DNA from: Bryobacter sp.
Lineage (GTDB): Bacteria > Acidobacteriota > Terriglobia > Bryobacterales > Bryobacteraceae
Length of the DNA stretch: 64,000 nt
Reading direction: 5' to 3'
NCBI GenBank assembly: GCA_022843605.1
Contig: JALHNI010000003.1
Coordinates: 50,000-113,999, forward strand
Shown here: piece after piece, positions 45,157 to 56,254 of the stretch
How the letters are laid out: each line of letters begins with the position of its first letter
Numbering within the stretch: the stretch's first letter is position 1
The notes under the pieces: model-generated
Database searches by the model: none
Told to the model about the DNA's origin: nothing
The model's input: the letters and a program-made list of their open reading frames with translations, nothing else
Translations under genes and position numbers: made by a program

Positions 45157-46564
45157 GTTCAAAGACGAGTGCGGAGTATTTGCGATCTACGGCCACCCCG
45201 AGGCGGCGCAGCGGACCTACCTAGGCCTCTACGCATTGCAGCATCGCGGCCAGGAGTCGGCGGGCATCGCCGCCGCGAATGATGCGGGCGAGATCGTTTG
45301 TAAGAAGAGCATGGGCGAGGTGAATGAGATCTTCACCACGCCGGTGCTGAATCAGTTGCCCGGCTCAATCGCCATTGGGCACACGCGTTATTCGACGGCC
45401 GGCGATACAGTGCTGTTGAATGCGCAGCCGTTCAGCGTGATCTGCAATAAAGGCCCCATCGCGGTGGCCCACAACGGCAACATCACGAACGCGGCTGAGC
45501 TTCGACGCAGCCTGGAAGCCGATGGCTCCATTTTTCAAGCCACCTCCGACACCGAAGTAATTCTCCACTTGATTGCGCGATCGCGCGAGAAGACCCTCGC
45601 CGGTGCCTTGCGCGAGGCGTTGCTGGCGCTGGAAGGCGCGTTTTCCTTAGTGATGCTGGCCGGCGACCGCATTTTGATTGCGCGCGATCCTCATGGCTTC
45701 CGTCCGTTGGCGATGGGCCAGATGGAAGAGGACGGCGCGATCGCCTACGTTTTTGCCTCGGAGACCTGCGCCTTCGACATCATCGGCGCCACTTATGTGA
45801 ACGACGTTGAGCCGGGCGAGATGGTAATTGTCAGTCCGGACGGCGTGTCGCGCGAGCGCTATACCCCGGTGCGCGATCATGCGCACTGCGTCTTTGAGCA
45901 CGTTTATTTCTCGCGCCCGGATTCAACGGTGTTTGGCCGCCCCGTGGCCCAATCGCGTGAATTGATGGGCCGCGAACTGGCCCGCAAGTGTCCCGCGCCG
46001 GCCGACGTGGTGGTGCCTGTGCCGGACTCGGGCGTTTCGGCCGCCATCGGCTACGCGGCGGAAGCCGGCATCCCTTTCCGCCACGCACTCATTCGCAATC
46101 ACTATGTGGGCCGCACGTTTATTGAGCCGTCGCAAACGATTCGCGACCTTAGCGTGAAGCTGAAGCTGAATCCGGTACGCCATTTGCTGGAAGGCAAGAG
46201 CGTCGTGCTGATTGACGATTCCATCGTTCGCGGCACGACATCGCGTAAGATTGTGCGGATGGTACGGGAAGCCGGAGCGCGCGAGGTGCATATGCGCATC
46301 TCCTGCCCGCCCACGATTTCGCCCTGTTTCTATGGTGTCGATACGCCGAACAAGGGGGACCTGATTGCGGCGAATAGCACGGTGGAAGAGACTCGGAAGT
46401 TCATTCAGGCCGATTCGCTGGCCTATCTGCCGTTGGGTTCGCTGCGCGAATCCGTCGATGACCAGAACCTGGATTATTGCTATGCGTGCTACACCGGCAA
46501 CTATCCGACGCAGTTAGTGAACATCGAGGAACTGATGACCTCGAAACCCAAACGCGGTAAGTAA
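45146..46564 (+). CDS. purF: Amidophosphoribosyltransferase (glutamine PRPP amidotransferase)
   Basis: PurF makes phosphoribosylamine from PRPP and glutamine, the committed step of purine synthesis. The ATG at 45146 is chosen over 45125: it places the N-terminal nucleophile Cys at residue 9 ([16 protein letters not shown]), so a short propeptide must be removed, as in Bacillus-type enzymes. [11 protein letters not shown], the PRPP loop [15 protein letters not shown], and the Cys set in [20 protein letters not shown] and [10 protein letters not shown], which ligate a [4Fe-4S] cluster in that group, are all present. It overlaps the purL stop and is followed immediately by an aminotransferase gene. 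Confidence 0.95.
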
Positions 46565-47746
46565 GTGGCGCACGTTTCTCCGTCGGCCCAGGCGGTTCCT
46601 TATTCGCGGATCCGGGAACTCGCTGAATTGGCCATGCAGCTTGACCGCCCGGACAATCGCGTCCTGCGTCTCTACTTCGGCGAAAGCAATCTGCCCACGC
46701 CCCCTTTCATCAAGCAAGCCGCGCAGCGCGCAATGGACGAGGGCTTCACATTCTATAGCGAGAACGCCGGCCTACCTTCGCTGCGGCGGATGCTGGCCAG
46801 TTACTACCTCAAGATGCACGGCACGCTGCTCGATCCGCAGAAGGAGATCGTTGTGACGGCGAGCGGCGTGCAAGCCTTGAACGTTGCCATTCGCTGTGTG
46901 CTCGATCCGGGCGACGAGGCAATCGTGCTGACACCGGCCTGGCCGAACGGAAGCGCCATTGTGCAGATGTGCGGCGGGCGGGCCGTGGAAGTGGCGCAGC
47001 CGCTGAGTGGCGGTCGCTATGCGATCGACTTTGATGCGCTGGAGGTGGCCGTGACGCCGCGCACGCGGCTGCTGCTGTACACGTCCCCCTCGAACCCGCT
47101 GGGCTGGGTGGCTACCGAAGCCGACCAGCGCCGGTTGCTGGAGTTTACTCGCCGGCACGGCCTGTGGCTGATGGCGGATGAGGTCTATGAGCGCCTCAGT
47201 TACCCGGATGATGCGCCGCTCGGCACCCCCGTGCCCTCGATTCTTCGTTACGCAACGCGGGAAGACGCCGTGATTGCCGTGCAGTCGTTTTCGAAGACCT
47301 ACTGCATGACCGGTTGGCGTCTGGGCTGGATCGTCGCCCGCCAGGATTTGGCGCGTCGGGCGGCTGAGCTCAACGAGTTCATCATTTCGCATGCGGCCAG
47401 CTTCACCCAGCGGGCTGCGGAGACGGCACTCGCGGAAGGTGAACCGACCATCATCGAGATCCTGACCCAGCTAAAGAAGAATCGTGACTATTGTTCGGAA
47501 GCGCTCGCTAAGATTCCAGGCCTCACCGTGCCGCAACCCGAAGGCGCGTTCTATCTGTTTCCGCGAATTGAAGGCTTGAAGGATTCCTTCGGCTTTTGCC
47601 GAAAGTTGCTGGAAGAAACGCGGGTGGGAATCGCGCCGGGCGTGGCGTTTGGCGCGGGGGGTGAGGGCTCGGTAAGGCTTTGCTACGCCTCGGATCTGTC
47701 CATCCTGGCCGAAGCCCTCGACCGCTTTACCCGCTTCCTGCGCTAA
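46565..47746 (+). CDS. PLP-dependent class I/II aminotransferase
   Basis: Fold-type I aminotransferase (393 residues). The PLP-binding Lys is in SFSKTYCMTGWRLGW; YTSPSNPLGWVATEADQRRLLE, DEVYERLSYPD and the C-terminal EGSVRLCYASD (Arg for the substrate carboxylate) complete the class I pattern. The substrate is not readable; AspC-, MetC- or AlaA-like roles are all possible. The GTG start at 46565 is directly after the purF stop, so it belongs to the pur operon transcript, which could link amino-nitrogen supply to purine synthesis or be incidental. Its end overlaps the convergent PilZ gene by four bases. Confidence 0.9.
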   Translation: MAHVSPSAQAVPYSRIRELAELAMQLDRPDNRVLRLYFGESNLPTPPFIKQAAQRAMDEGFTFYSENAGLPSLRRMLASYYLKMHGTLLDPQKEIVVTASGVQALNVAIRCVLDPGDEAIVLTPAWPNGSAIVQMCGGRAVEVAQPLSGGRYAIDFDALEVAVTPRTRLLLYTSPSNPLGWVATEADQRRLLEFTRRHGLWLMADEVYERLSYPDDAPLGTPVPSILRYATREDAVIAVQSFSKTYCMTGWRLGWIVARQDLARRAAELNEFIISHAASFTQRAAETALAEGEPTIIEILTQLKKNRDYCSEALAKIPGLTVPQPEGAFYLFPRIEGLKDSFGFCRKLLEETRVGIAPGVAFGAGGEGSVRLCYASDLSILAEALDRFTRFLR

Positions 47747-48093
47747 AGTCCGGTGGCTTTGGCGGCGACCCGCTGGCGCATAAATTCGTAGCGTTCCATG
47801 GTGACGGCGAGGGTGTGATCGGGACTGGGCGCCGCGTTCTCTCCGTCGGTGACGCGCACGACTTTGCCGACACAACGCAAGCGAAGCCGCTCATTGGGCG
47901 ATGGTGCTGTGGGCAAGGTCACATAGTATTCAAGAGACTCACCGATGTCGATTGGGTGGTCCGTCTTGAAGAGCACCCCGTTAGAACTGATGTTGCATGT
48001 CTCTCCCACCAAATGGGCCGGGGAGTGATGGGGCCGAATCACTTCCACGGGAAGCCGGAGGTCAAACCGTTTACTGCGTCTCTGATCATTCAC
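47743..48093 (-). CDS. PilZ-domain protein (cyclic di-GMP binding)
   Basis: A stand-alone 116-residue PilZ domain. The c-di-GMP binding pair is intact: the RxxxR element in QRRSKRFDLR (residues 5-9) and the N-x-S-x-x-G motif in CNISSNGVLF. Such proteins act as c-di-GMP receptors that control motility, surface polymers or transcription through protein contacts. No partner gene is adjacent, but a c-di-GMP-hydrolysing HD-GYP protein is encoded about 8 kb away. Convergent with the aminotransferase gene. Confidence 0.88.
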   Translation of the reverse strand: MNDQRRSKRFDLRLPVEVIRPHHSPAHLVGETCNISSNGVLFKTDHPIDIGESLEYYVTLPTAPSPNERLRLRCVGKVVRVTDGENAAPSPDHTLAVTMERYEFMRQRVAAKATGL

Positions 48094-48141
48094 TGTGACC
48101 TTAATCTAAGATGATCGGGGGGGTAGGGTCAAGCAAAAGCC

Positions 48142-48168
48142 TTGACAATACAGGGGAAATAGTATTAG
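48142..48168 (+). promoter_or_regulatory. Sigma-70-like promoter of the J-domain-like gene
   Basis: TTGACA (48142-48147) and TATTAG (48163-48168) are spaced by 15 bases, about 126 bases before the ATG at 48295. The spacer is shorter than the usual 17, so activity is uncertain. The sequence lies in the space between the PilZ and J-domain-like genes. Confidence 0.5.
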
Positions 48169-48294
48169 TACCCGCTCGATCCGGCTCAGTTTTACGGCAC
48201 CGGAAGAGCAGTTTTAACGATTCCTCCCTCCTTCCCAAGTTCCAGCCGCCGGGGTTAATCCCAGGGCGGCAAACGGCCGATATCCTTGATTAAC

Positions 48295-49023
48295 ATGCCT
48301 GCTGCCCAATTTGTCGACCTGTACGAAATCCTGCAAGTGAGCCCAAATGCGGAGAAGGATACGATCAAGCGTGTGCACCAGATGCTATCGCTGAAGTACC
48401 AATTGGCGGCGCCTGAAAACAATGCAGTTGCCTACTTTTCGCAGTTGCAGCAAGCGGCGGCTACTCTATTGGACGCTGAAACCCGCGCCGCCTACGATCA
48501 GGAGCGGCTAAAGCATTTGGCTTCTTTGGCCGCCCCTGGTTCTGCGCCTGCAGCGGGTCCGGCGGCTGTGTCCGATGCACCGGCGCCGGTTCCTTTGGCG
48601 GAGCCCACACCTACAGCTCCGCTCACTCCTCCCCCCGCTGCTGCCCCCACCCCAGATCCTGACGCTGTCCCTGCCGCAACCGACGAGCCTCCGGCCAGGA
48701 CGCTGCTGGATCCGGGCCGCTTCATGCAAGGGCTCGACATCGACGGAGAGAAGCGCCGCCGGGCCGGGCTCATTGAGATTTGCTACCGCCAGCGCATTCT
48801 GAAGCCGCGCCAGCCGGCGCTGAGCGTAAAGCAGCTTGAGGACGGGATGGAACTGACGGTGTCTGAACTCGAAGCCAGCCTGTGGTACCTGAAAGAGACG
48901 GACCTGCTGCGCGTTTCCGACGCCGGCAACTACGCCGTCACGGTGCGAGGCATGAACGCCATTGAAGGCGGCTTCGTCAACTTCGTCGAAGGCCGGTTCG
49001 ACATGAAGACCTTCAACGGCTAG
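48295..49023 (+). CDS. J-domain-like protein without HPD, with proline-rich linker and C-terminal winged-helix-like domain
   Basis: N-terminal ~65 residues have the shape of a DnaJ J-domain (DLYEILQVSPNAEKDTIKRVHQMLSLKYQ and ETRAAYDQERL), but the essential His-Pro-Asp tripeptide is absent; the position reads around LAAPEN. It therefore cannot stimulate DnaK in the usual way. A Pro/Ala/Thr-rich linker (~85-140) joins a C-terminal region with LSVKQLEDGMELTVSELEASLWYLKETDLLRVSDAGNYAVTVRGM, which looks like a winged helix. ATG 48295 is preferred to the TTG at 48286. The function is unknown; co-option as a scaffold or regulator is a guess. Upstream of a GH57 gene (23 bases apart). Confidence 0.75.
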   Translation: MPAAQFVDLYEILQVSPNAEKDTIKRVHQMLSLKYQLAAPENNAVAYFSQLQQAAATLLDAETRAAYDQERLKHLASLAAPGSAPAAGPAAVSDAPAPVPLAEPTPTAPLTPPPAAAPTPDPDAVPAATDEPPARTLLDPGRFMQGLDIDGEKRRRAGLIEICYRQRILKPRQPALSVKQLEDGMELTVSELEASLWYLKETDLLRVSDAGNYAVTVRGMNAIEGGFVNFVEGRFDMKTFNG

Positions 49024-49046
49024 ATGTTCATGGCATCCTAACGTCA

Positions 49047-51098
49047 ATGCCCCAGACCTACGTCTGCTTCCTCTGGCACATGCACCAGCCCTACTACAAG
49101 GATCTGGCGACGGGAGAATATCGTCTACCTTGGACGCGGCTCCATGCCTTGAAGGACTACTACGGCATGGTGCAGGTGCTCGACGAGTTTCCTGAGATCC
49201 ACCAGACCTTCAACCTGGTGCCTTGCATGGTGGAGCAGATTGAAGACTACGCCGCCGGCACGGCCAGTGATCCGTTTCTGCGCCTCGCCTTGAAGCCGGC
49301 CGAGCAATTGAGTGCCGATGAACGCGCGTTTATCCTGCAGTATTTCTTCCAAGCCAATATCCGGAATGTGGTCTACCGGTACCCGCGTTACGGGCAGCTC
49401 TACGAACAGTGGCAAGCCGGAGTGGCCGAACGGACCTGGACGGCCGGCGAATTTCGCGACCTGCAGGTGCTGTCGCAATTGGCCTGGTTCGACGAAGAAT
49501 TTCTGACCCACGATGCCGAGGTGCGCGAACTGGCCGCAAAGGGCAGGGGCTACACGCTGGCCGATCAGGCGCTGATGGGCCGAAAACAGCTTGAGATCAC
49601 TGGCCATGTCGTACCCGTCTACCGGAAGTTTGCTGAACGTGGGCAGATTGAGATCTCCACCACGCCGTATTACCATCCGATTCTGCCGTTGCTTTGCGAT
49701 TCCAATATCGCCTCGGTGTCGCATCCGGGTGTTCCGCTGCCGACGCGCTTTCATTATCCGGCCGATGCCCGGCGGCAGCTCGAACGCGGTCGCGCTTACA
49801 CGGCCGAAAAAACTGGCTCCGCGCCGGTCGGTTTGTGGCCGAGCGAGGGGTCCGTTTCCGATGAAGCGCTGGCATTGGCCGCTGACGCCGGCTTCACCTG
49901 GGCTGCAACGGACAACGGCGTGTTGGGCCGGACGCTGAATCAGCATGCGGGTGCCGATGCTACCTACCGTCCCTATGTTTGGCGGCAGAGCGGCCGCCAG
50001 ATGCGGATGATCTTCCGCGACCATGAACTCAGCGACCTGATTGGCTTTACCTATTCCGGCGTGGAAGCCGCAAAGGCCGCCTCCCATTTCCTGAACAAGA
50101 TCCGAGATAACTGCCGAGGGATCCTGGCCTCGGGGCGCGATGCGCTGGTGCCGGTGATCCTCGATGGAGAGAACTGCTGGGAATACTATCCGGAGAGCGG
50201 CCGGGACTTCCTGCGGAAGCTCTATCAGGGAATCGTGGACGATCCGGGAATGCAGGCGCTGACGGTGAGCGAGGCGCTTGACCGCGTGGAGCCCGTCTCG
50301 CTCGGCCACATCTTTCCGGGTTCCTGGATCAATGCCAACTTCGACGTCTGGATTGGAGCCGAGGAAGACAATCGGGCCTGGGAGTACCTGTTGCGAGCCC
50401 GCCAGGCCTATGATGCCGCGGTTCTCGAGGGAAAGCTGTCCGCGGAGCGGCTGGCGTTCGCCTTCGAGGAGATTCAAATTGCCGAGGGGAGCGATTGGTG
50501 CTGGTGGTACGGTCCGGAGCACAGCTCGGACAATCGCGTCGATTTCGACGAGCTCTATCGCGCACATCTGCGCAACGTCTATCAGGCGTTGGGAATTCTG
50601 CCTCCTGACGAGCTGTCGCGGCCGATTCTCCGGCAGATTGCGGAGTTGCGCCCGGAAGCGCCGGTGGGGCCGATCTCCCCGGTGATTGACGGCGCGGTGA
50701 GTTCGTACTTCGAGTGGCTCTATGCCGGCGTTTACACGGTGGATTCGCGGCAGGGCGCGATGCACGGCGGCAAGCAATGGGTGACGCGCGTGCACTATGG
50801 GTCAGATAGCGAGTCCGCTTATTTGCGGCTGGATCTGGTGGCCGGTGCAGACTTTGAAGGCGTGAGCGTCAATCTCCGTTGTGGCGATCAGATTGCGCGG
50901 GTGCCGCTGGAGGAGTCGCACTATGTCGATGACCTGGTGGAGGCCCGACGGGAATCGGTGTTCGAGTTGCGATTGCCTTTGGATCGCTTTGGGCGATTCA
51001 GCGTCGAAGTGGAACAGGATGGGATCCTGCGGCAGCGGTTGCCGGGCCAGGGAGAGTTCGAACCCGGCACCCAGGCGGTGGAGGCCTGGGGCGTCTGA
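49047..51098 (+). CDS. Glycoside hydrolase family 57 protein
   Basis: GH57 glycosidase/transglycosidase fold of 683 residues. The N-terminus YVCFLWHMHQPYYKDL is diagnostic of the family (HMHQP), WPSEGSVSDEALALAADAGFTW carries the catalytic nucleophile Glu, and PVILDGENCWEYYPESG resembles the acid-base region. Members include alpha-amylase, 4-alpha-glucanotransferase and branching enzymes, i.e. glycogen or maltodextrin metabolism. There is no signal peptide, so it acts in the cytoplasm. The C-terminal ~200 residues form an accessory beta-rich region. It follows the J-domain-like gene by 23 bases; lon lies 305 bases downstream. Confidence 0.88.
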   Translation: MPQTYVCFLWHMHQPYYKDLATGEYRLPWTRLHALKDYYGMVQVLDEFPEIHQTFNLVPCMVEQIEDYAAGTASDPFLRLALKPAEQLSADERAFILQYFFQANIRNVVYRYPRYGQLYEQWQAGVAERTWTAGEFRDLQVLSQLAWFDEEFLTHDAEVRELAAKGRGYTLADQALMGRKQLEITGHVVPVYRKFAERGQIEISTTPYYHPILPLLCDSNIASVSHPGVPLPTRFHYPADARRQLERGRAYTAEKTGSAPVGLWPSEGSVSDEALALAADAGFTWAATDNGVLGRTLNQHAGADATYRPYVWRQSGRQMRMIFRDHELSDLIGFTYSGVEAAKAASHFLNKIRDNCRGILASGRDALVPVILDGENCWEYYPESGRDFLRKLYQGIVDDPGMQALTVSEALDRVEPVSLGHIFPGSWINANFDVWIGAEEDNRAWEYLLRARQAYDAAVLEGKLSAERLAFAFEEIQIAEGSDWCWWYGPEHSSDNRVDFDELYRAHLRNVYQALGILPPDELSRPILRQIAELRPEAPVGPISPVIDGAVSSYFEWLYAGVYTVDSRQGAMHGGKQWVTRVHYGSDSESAYLRLDLVAGADFEGVSVNLRCGDQIARVPLEESHYVDDLVEARRESVFELRLPLDRFGRFSVEVEQDGILRQRLPGQGEFEPGTQAVEAWGV

Positions 51099-51403
51099 GC
51101 GCCGGTATTTCTGGCTGAGGTTGTGGTAGCCTATGGATAGTTTCGGGGCTCCCCCTCACTTTTGGGGTAAATGGAGTCCTCTCCATCCGGGGGACGGCCG
51201 CCTGGTAACGCCGCCGATTTCCCTCTTTCCCCACCACCTCGCAGACAGGAGTTGAAGATTCACCAGCTGCTTTTCGGGACCTTGAATCAGCCAAACGGCC
51301 TCCAGAAACCTGAAGCCCACCCGAAAAGACCGGAACCCACCCGAAGGACCCGCCCGAAAGGATAGGTAACGGAAGCAGCGATCGCGTCATCCAATAGGCA
51401 ACC
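51099..51403. other. Intergenic region upstream of lon with direct repeats
   Basis: These 305 bases contain no gene that I can support; the frames open here are Pro/Arg-rich and have no start signals. Near the downstream end are the CCCACCCGAA repeats listed separately. No CIRCE element (TTAGCACTC-N9-GAGTGCTAA) or sigma-32 consensus was found. Confidence 0.5.
51316..51359. promoter_or_regulatory. Direct repeats CCCACCCGAA upstream of lon
   Basis: CCCACCCGAA occurs at 51316-51325 and again at 51336-51345, exactly 20 bases apart (about two helical turns). A related CCGCCCGAAA follows near 51350. The spacing fits a dimeric regulator bound on one DNA face, 45-90 bases before the lon ATG. Confidence 0.5.
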
Positions 51404-53914
51404 ATGCTCACATCTAAGGAAAAGTCGGAAACGAAGCGTCTGCCCATGATGCCCATCCGGGACGTGGTCATCTTCCCGTACATGATGACCCCGTTCGTCG
51501 TGGGTCGGGATTCGAGCGTTCGCGCGTTGGAAGATGCCCTGGCGGGCGACAAGAAGATCTTCCTCGCTACGCAGCACGATGCCTCGGTGGACGAACCGCG
51601 CCCGGACGAGATCTACCAGGTCGGCACCGTGGCGAATATTGTCCAAAGCCTGAAGCTGCCTGACGGCAACATCAAGGTGCTGGTGGAGGGGATGGAGCGC
51701 GGCAAGATTGTTTCCGTAGCCGATGAAGAAGGCTTTTTCCGCGCCACGGTGAAGACCTTCTCGCACAAGATCGACGGCCGCCAGCAGTTGGAGACGTTGA
51801 TTTCGCGTGTTACTTCGCTGTTTGAACAGTACGTCAAGCTGAGCCAGAATCTCAACTACGAGACGATGATCGCCGCGATTCGGGTGGACGATCCCGGCAA
51901 GCTGGCCGACACCGTCGGCGCGAATCTTCAGCTGAATATCGAAGAGAAGCAGGAACTGCTCGAAATCTTCGATCCCGTTGAGCGCCTCACCCGCGTGGCT
52001 GAAATGCTGGACATCGAGATCGAAAAGCTGAATGTCGACCGGCAGGTGCAGGGCCGCGTGAAGCGCCAGATGGAACGGGCGCAAAAAGAGTACTACCTCA
52101 ACGAGAAGATCAAGGCGATCCAGAAGGAACTGGGCCGCGGCGAAAAGAGCGAATTCGACGAGCTGAAAAAGAAGATCGACGCGGCCGGGATGACGAAGGA
52201 CGCGCACGAAAAGGCGATCGCCGAACTGAAGCGGCTGGAGAATATGCCGCCGATGTCGGCCGAATCCACCGTTTCGCGGAACTACCTTGAGTGGTTGCTC
52301 GCCGTGCCGTGGAAAGAGAAGTCCAAGGAGATTCGCGACCTTACCTTCGCGGAAGAGACCTTGAATTCTGACCACTACGGCCTCGAGAAGATCAAGGAAC
52401 GCATCCTGGAGTTCCTCGCGGTGCGCAATCTGGTGGAGAAACCCAAGGGCTCCATCCTGTGCTTCGTCGGACCTCCCGGCGTCGGCAAAACCTCGCTGGG
52501 GATGTCGATCGCTAAGGCCACGGGCCGCAAGTTCGTGCGCATGTCGCTAGGCGGCGTGCGTGACGAAGCGGAAATTCGCGGCCATCGGCGCACTTATATC
52601 GGTGCGCTGCCGGGCCAGATGATCCAGATGATGAAGAAGGCCGGAACCCGCAATCCGGTGATTATGCTGGACGAAATCGACAAGATGTCCACGGATTTCC
52701 GGGGCGACCCGTCGGCGGCGCTGCTTGAGGTGCTGGACCCCGAGCAGAACTGGATGTTCCAGGATCACTACCTGGACGTCGAGTACGACCTGAGCCAAGT
52801 GCTCTTCGTTGCCACGGCGAACGTTCTGCATACGATTCCTGTGCCGTTGCAGGACCGCATGGAGATCATCCGCCTGGCCGGCTACACCGAGCTCGAGAAA
52901 ATGGAGATCGCCAAGCGCTTCCTGGTGCCGAAGCAGATGACGGCCAATGGCCTGAAGTCCGAAGAGGTGGAATTCACCGACGAGGGCCTGCAAACGCTGA
53001 TTCTCAACTACACACGCGAGGCCGGTGTCCGGAATCTGGAGCGCGAAGTCGGAAACGTGTTCCGCAAGATCGCCCGCAAGGTGGTGACGGTGCGCGGTCC
53101 GATGCGCGAAGAAGAGGCTCCTGAGGCCGGTAAGGCCAAGAAGAAGAGCAAGAAGAAAGAAGCTCCTGACGAAGCGGCTCTCGCGGCGGCGGCGGCGGCA
53201 GCTGCGACTGGCATCCAGGCCTTTCCGAAGGTGACCCTCACTTCGGCCGAGATCGCCGAGATGCTGGGACCGTTGAAGTTCCGCGAGCTGATCCACGAGA
53301 AGAAGGCCGAAATCGGCCAAGCTGTCGGGCTCGCCTGGACCGAACTGGGCGGCTCGTTGCTGACCACGGAAGCGACGATCATGGAAGGCCGGGGCAAGCT
53401 GACGCTCACCGGAAAGCTGGGCGACGTGATGCAGGAGTCCGCGCAGGCGGCTCTTAGCTACGTTCGCGCCCGGGCTCAACAGCTTGGGCTGCCCCGCGAC
53501 TTCTACCGCAGTGTCGATATCCACGTGCACGTCCCGGAAGGGGCCATCCCCAAGGACGGGCCGTCGGCCGGCATCACGCTGGCCACGTCGATCACCAGCG
53601 CGCTCACGAAGATCCCGGTGCGCAATGACGTCGCGATGACCGGCGAGGTCACGCTCCGCGGGAAGGTACTGCCGATCGGCGGACTGAAAGAGAAGTTGCT
53701 TGCGGCTCACCGCCAGGGCATCTTCGAAGCGATTCTGCCGAAGGACAACGAAAAGGACCTCGCTGAGGTGCCCGAAAATATCCGCAAGGATATGAAGCTC
53801 CATCCTGTTGAATGGATGGACGAAGTGTTGAAGATCGCGTTGGAACGGGAACTGACTCCGCTGGTGATGCCGGAAGTGGCACTGCCGGTGGTGGAAGACC
53901 GGACCACGCACTAA
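51404..53914 (+). CDS. lon: ATP-dependent Lon protease
   Basis: LonA-type protease/AAA+ chaperone (836 residues) that degrades misfolded and regulatory proteins. It has an N-terminal substrate-binding LON domain ([19 protein letters not shown]), Walker [12 protein letters not shown], and a C-terminal Ser-Lys protease domain with the Ser in [13 protein letters not shown] and the Lys in [12 protein letters not shown]. An unusual low-complexity linker ([19 protein letters not shown], about residue 580) sits between the AAA+ and protease parts. lon, engB and rho are consecutive on the same strand. Confidence 0.97.
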   Translation: MLTSKEKSETKRLPMMPIRDVVIFPYMMTPFVVGRDSSVRALEDALAGDKKIFLATQHDASVDEPRPDEIYQVGTVANIVQSLKLPDGNIKVLVEGMERGKIVSVADEEGFFRATVKTFSHKIDGRQQLETLISRVTSLFEQYVKLSQNLNYETMIAAIRVDDPGKLADTVGANLQLNIEEKQELLEIFDPVERLTRVAEMLDIEIEKLNVDRQVQGRVKRQMERAQKEYYLNEKIKAIQKELGRGEKSEFDELKKKIDAAGMTKDAHEKAIAELKRLENMPPMSAESTVSRNYLEWLLAVPWKEKSKEIRDLTFAEETLNSDHYGLEKIKERILEFLAVRNLVEKPKGSILCFVGPPGVGKTSLGMSIAKATGRKFVRMSLGGVRDEAEIRGHRRTYIGALPGQMIQMMKKAGTRNPVIMLDEIDKMSTDFRGDPSAALLEVLDPEQNWMFQDHYLDVEYDLSQVLFVATANVLHTIPVPLQDRMEIIRLAGYTELEKMEIAKRFLVPKQMTANGLKSEEVEFTDEGLQTLILNYTREAGVRNLEREVGNVFRKIARKVVTVRGPMREEEAPEAGKAKKKSKKKEAPDEAALAAAAAAAATGIQAFPKVTLTSAEIAEMLGPLKFRELIHEKKAEIGQAVGLAWTELGGSLLTTEATIMEGRGKLTLTGKLGDVMQESAQAALSYVRARAQQLGLPRDFYRSVDIHVHVPEGAIPKDGPSAGITLATSITSALTKIPVRNDVAMTGEVTLRGKVLPIGGLKEKLLAAHRQGIFEAILPKDNEKDLAEVPENIRKDMKLHPVEWMDEVLKIALERELTPLVMPEVALPVVEDRTTH

Positions 53915-54597
53915 GTAATGAACGAGGGGCGGCGCGTCAAAGCGGAGTTCGTGATTAGCGCCGCCGCTCCGGAACAGTTTCCGTCCGAGGGCCTGCCAGA
54001 AGTGGCCTTCCTTGGACGCAGCAATGTCGGTAAGTCGACGCTGCTGAACATGCTGGTGGGGCAAACCGGTTTGGCTCGGGTGAGCCAGACGCCAGGGTGC
54101 ACCCAGCTCATCAATTTCTTCCGGGTGGAAGACCGCTTCCATCTAGTGGATTTGCCAGGCTATGGTTACGCCAGGGTCCCGCGTGGCTTTAGCGACCGTT
54201 GGAAGACGCTCATTGAGAGCTATCTCTACACACGGAAATCCTTGCAGCTTTCGGTCTTGTTGATCGATTCGCGGCGAGGCTGGATGGACAAGGACCGGGA
54301 ACTTCGGGATTGGCTCGAGTTCCACAATCGGCCCTATGTGGTGGCCGCGACGAAAGTCGACAAGCTGAATCAAAAAGAGGAGTATCACGGACTAGCTGCG
54401 ATTCGTCGGGAACTCGGCGAACTGAAAGTCGGGCGGAAATCGTCTCCCCTTCCAAATCCTGGAAATCTCCCGGACCCCGGAATAGACGATGGCCCCCGAG
54501 GACTCACCTCAAGTGAAACCAATCCCCATTCCCATCCTGATGAACCAATCGAGCTAGTCCCTGTCTCGGCCCGCACGGGCCGGGGAGTGAGGGAACT

Positions 54598-56172
<1,575 letters not shown>

Positions 56173-56194
56173 TCCCTTCGCCAGTCCAAACAGA

Positions 56195-56232
56195 AAGAGC
56201 CCGGCTGCCTCACGGCGGCCGGGCTCTTTGCT
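56195..56232 (+). terminator. Rho-independent terminator after rho
   Basis: A 10-base-pair perfect stem AGAGCCCGGC / GCCGGGCTCT with a 12-base loop, followed by TTGCTT. It begins 23 bases after the rho stop. A factor-independent terminator after the rho gene is sensible if Rho levels vary. Confidence 0.85.
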
Positions 56233-56254
56233 TGGTTTATGAAGTTTGCGTTCT

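Noticed and set aside
49125-50795. 556-residue antisense ORF inside the GH57 gene
   Set aside because: It is a codon-bias shadow of the GH57 gene: high GC in the third positions opens the reverse frame. No protein family or ribosome-binding site supports it.
51099-51403. CIRCE or sigma-32 type heat-shock control ahead of lon
   Set aside because: No TTAGCACTC-N9-GAGTGCTAA and no convincing CTTGAA/CCCCAT pair was found at suitable spacing; only CCCACCCGAA repeats are present.
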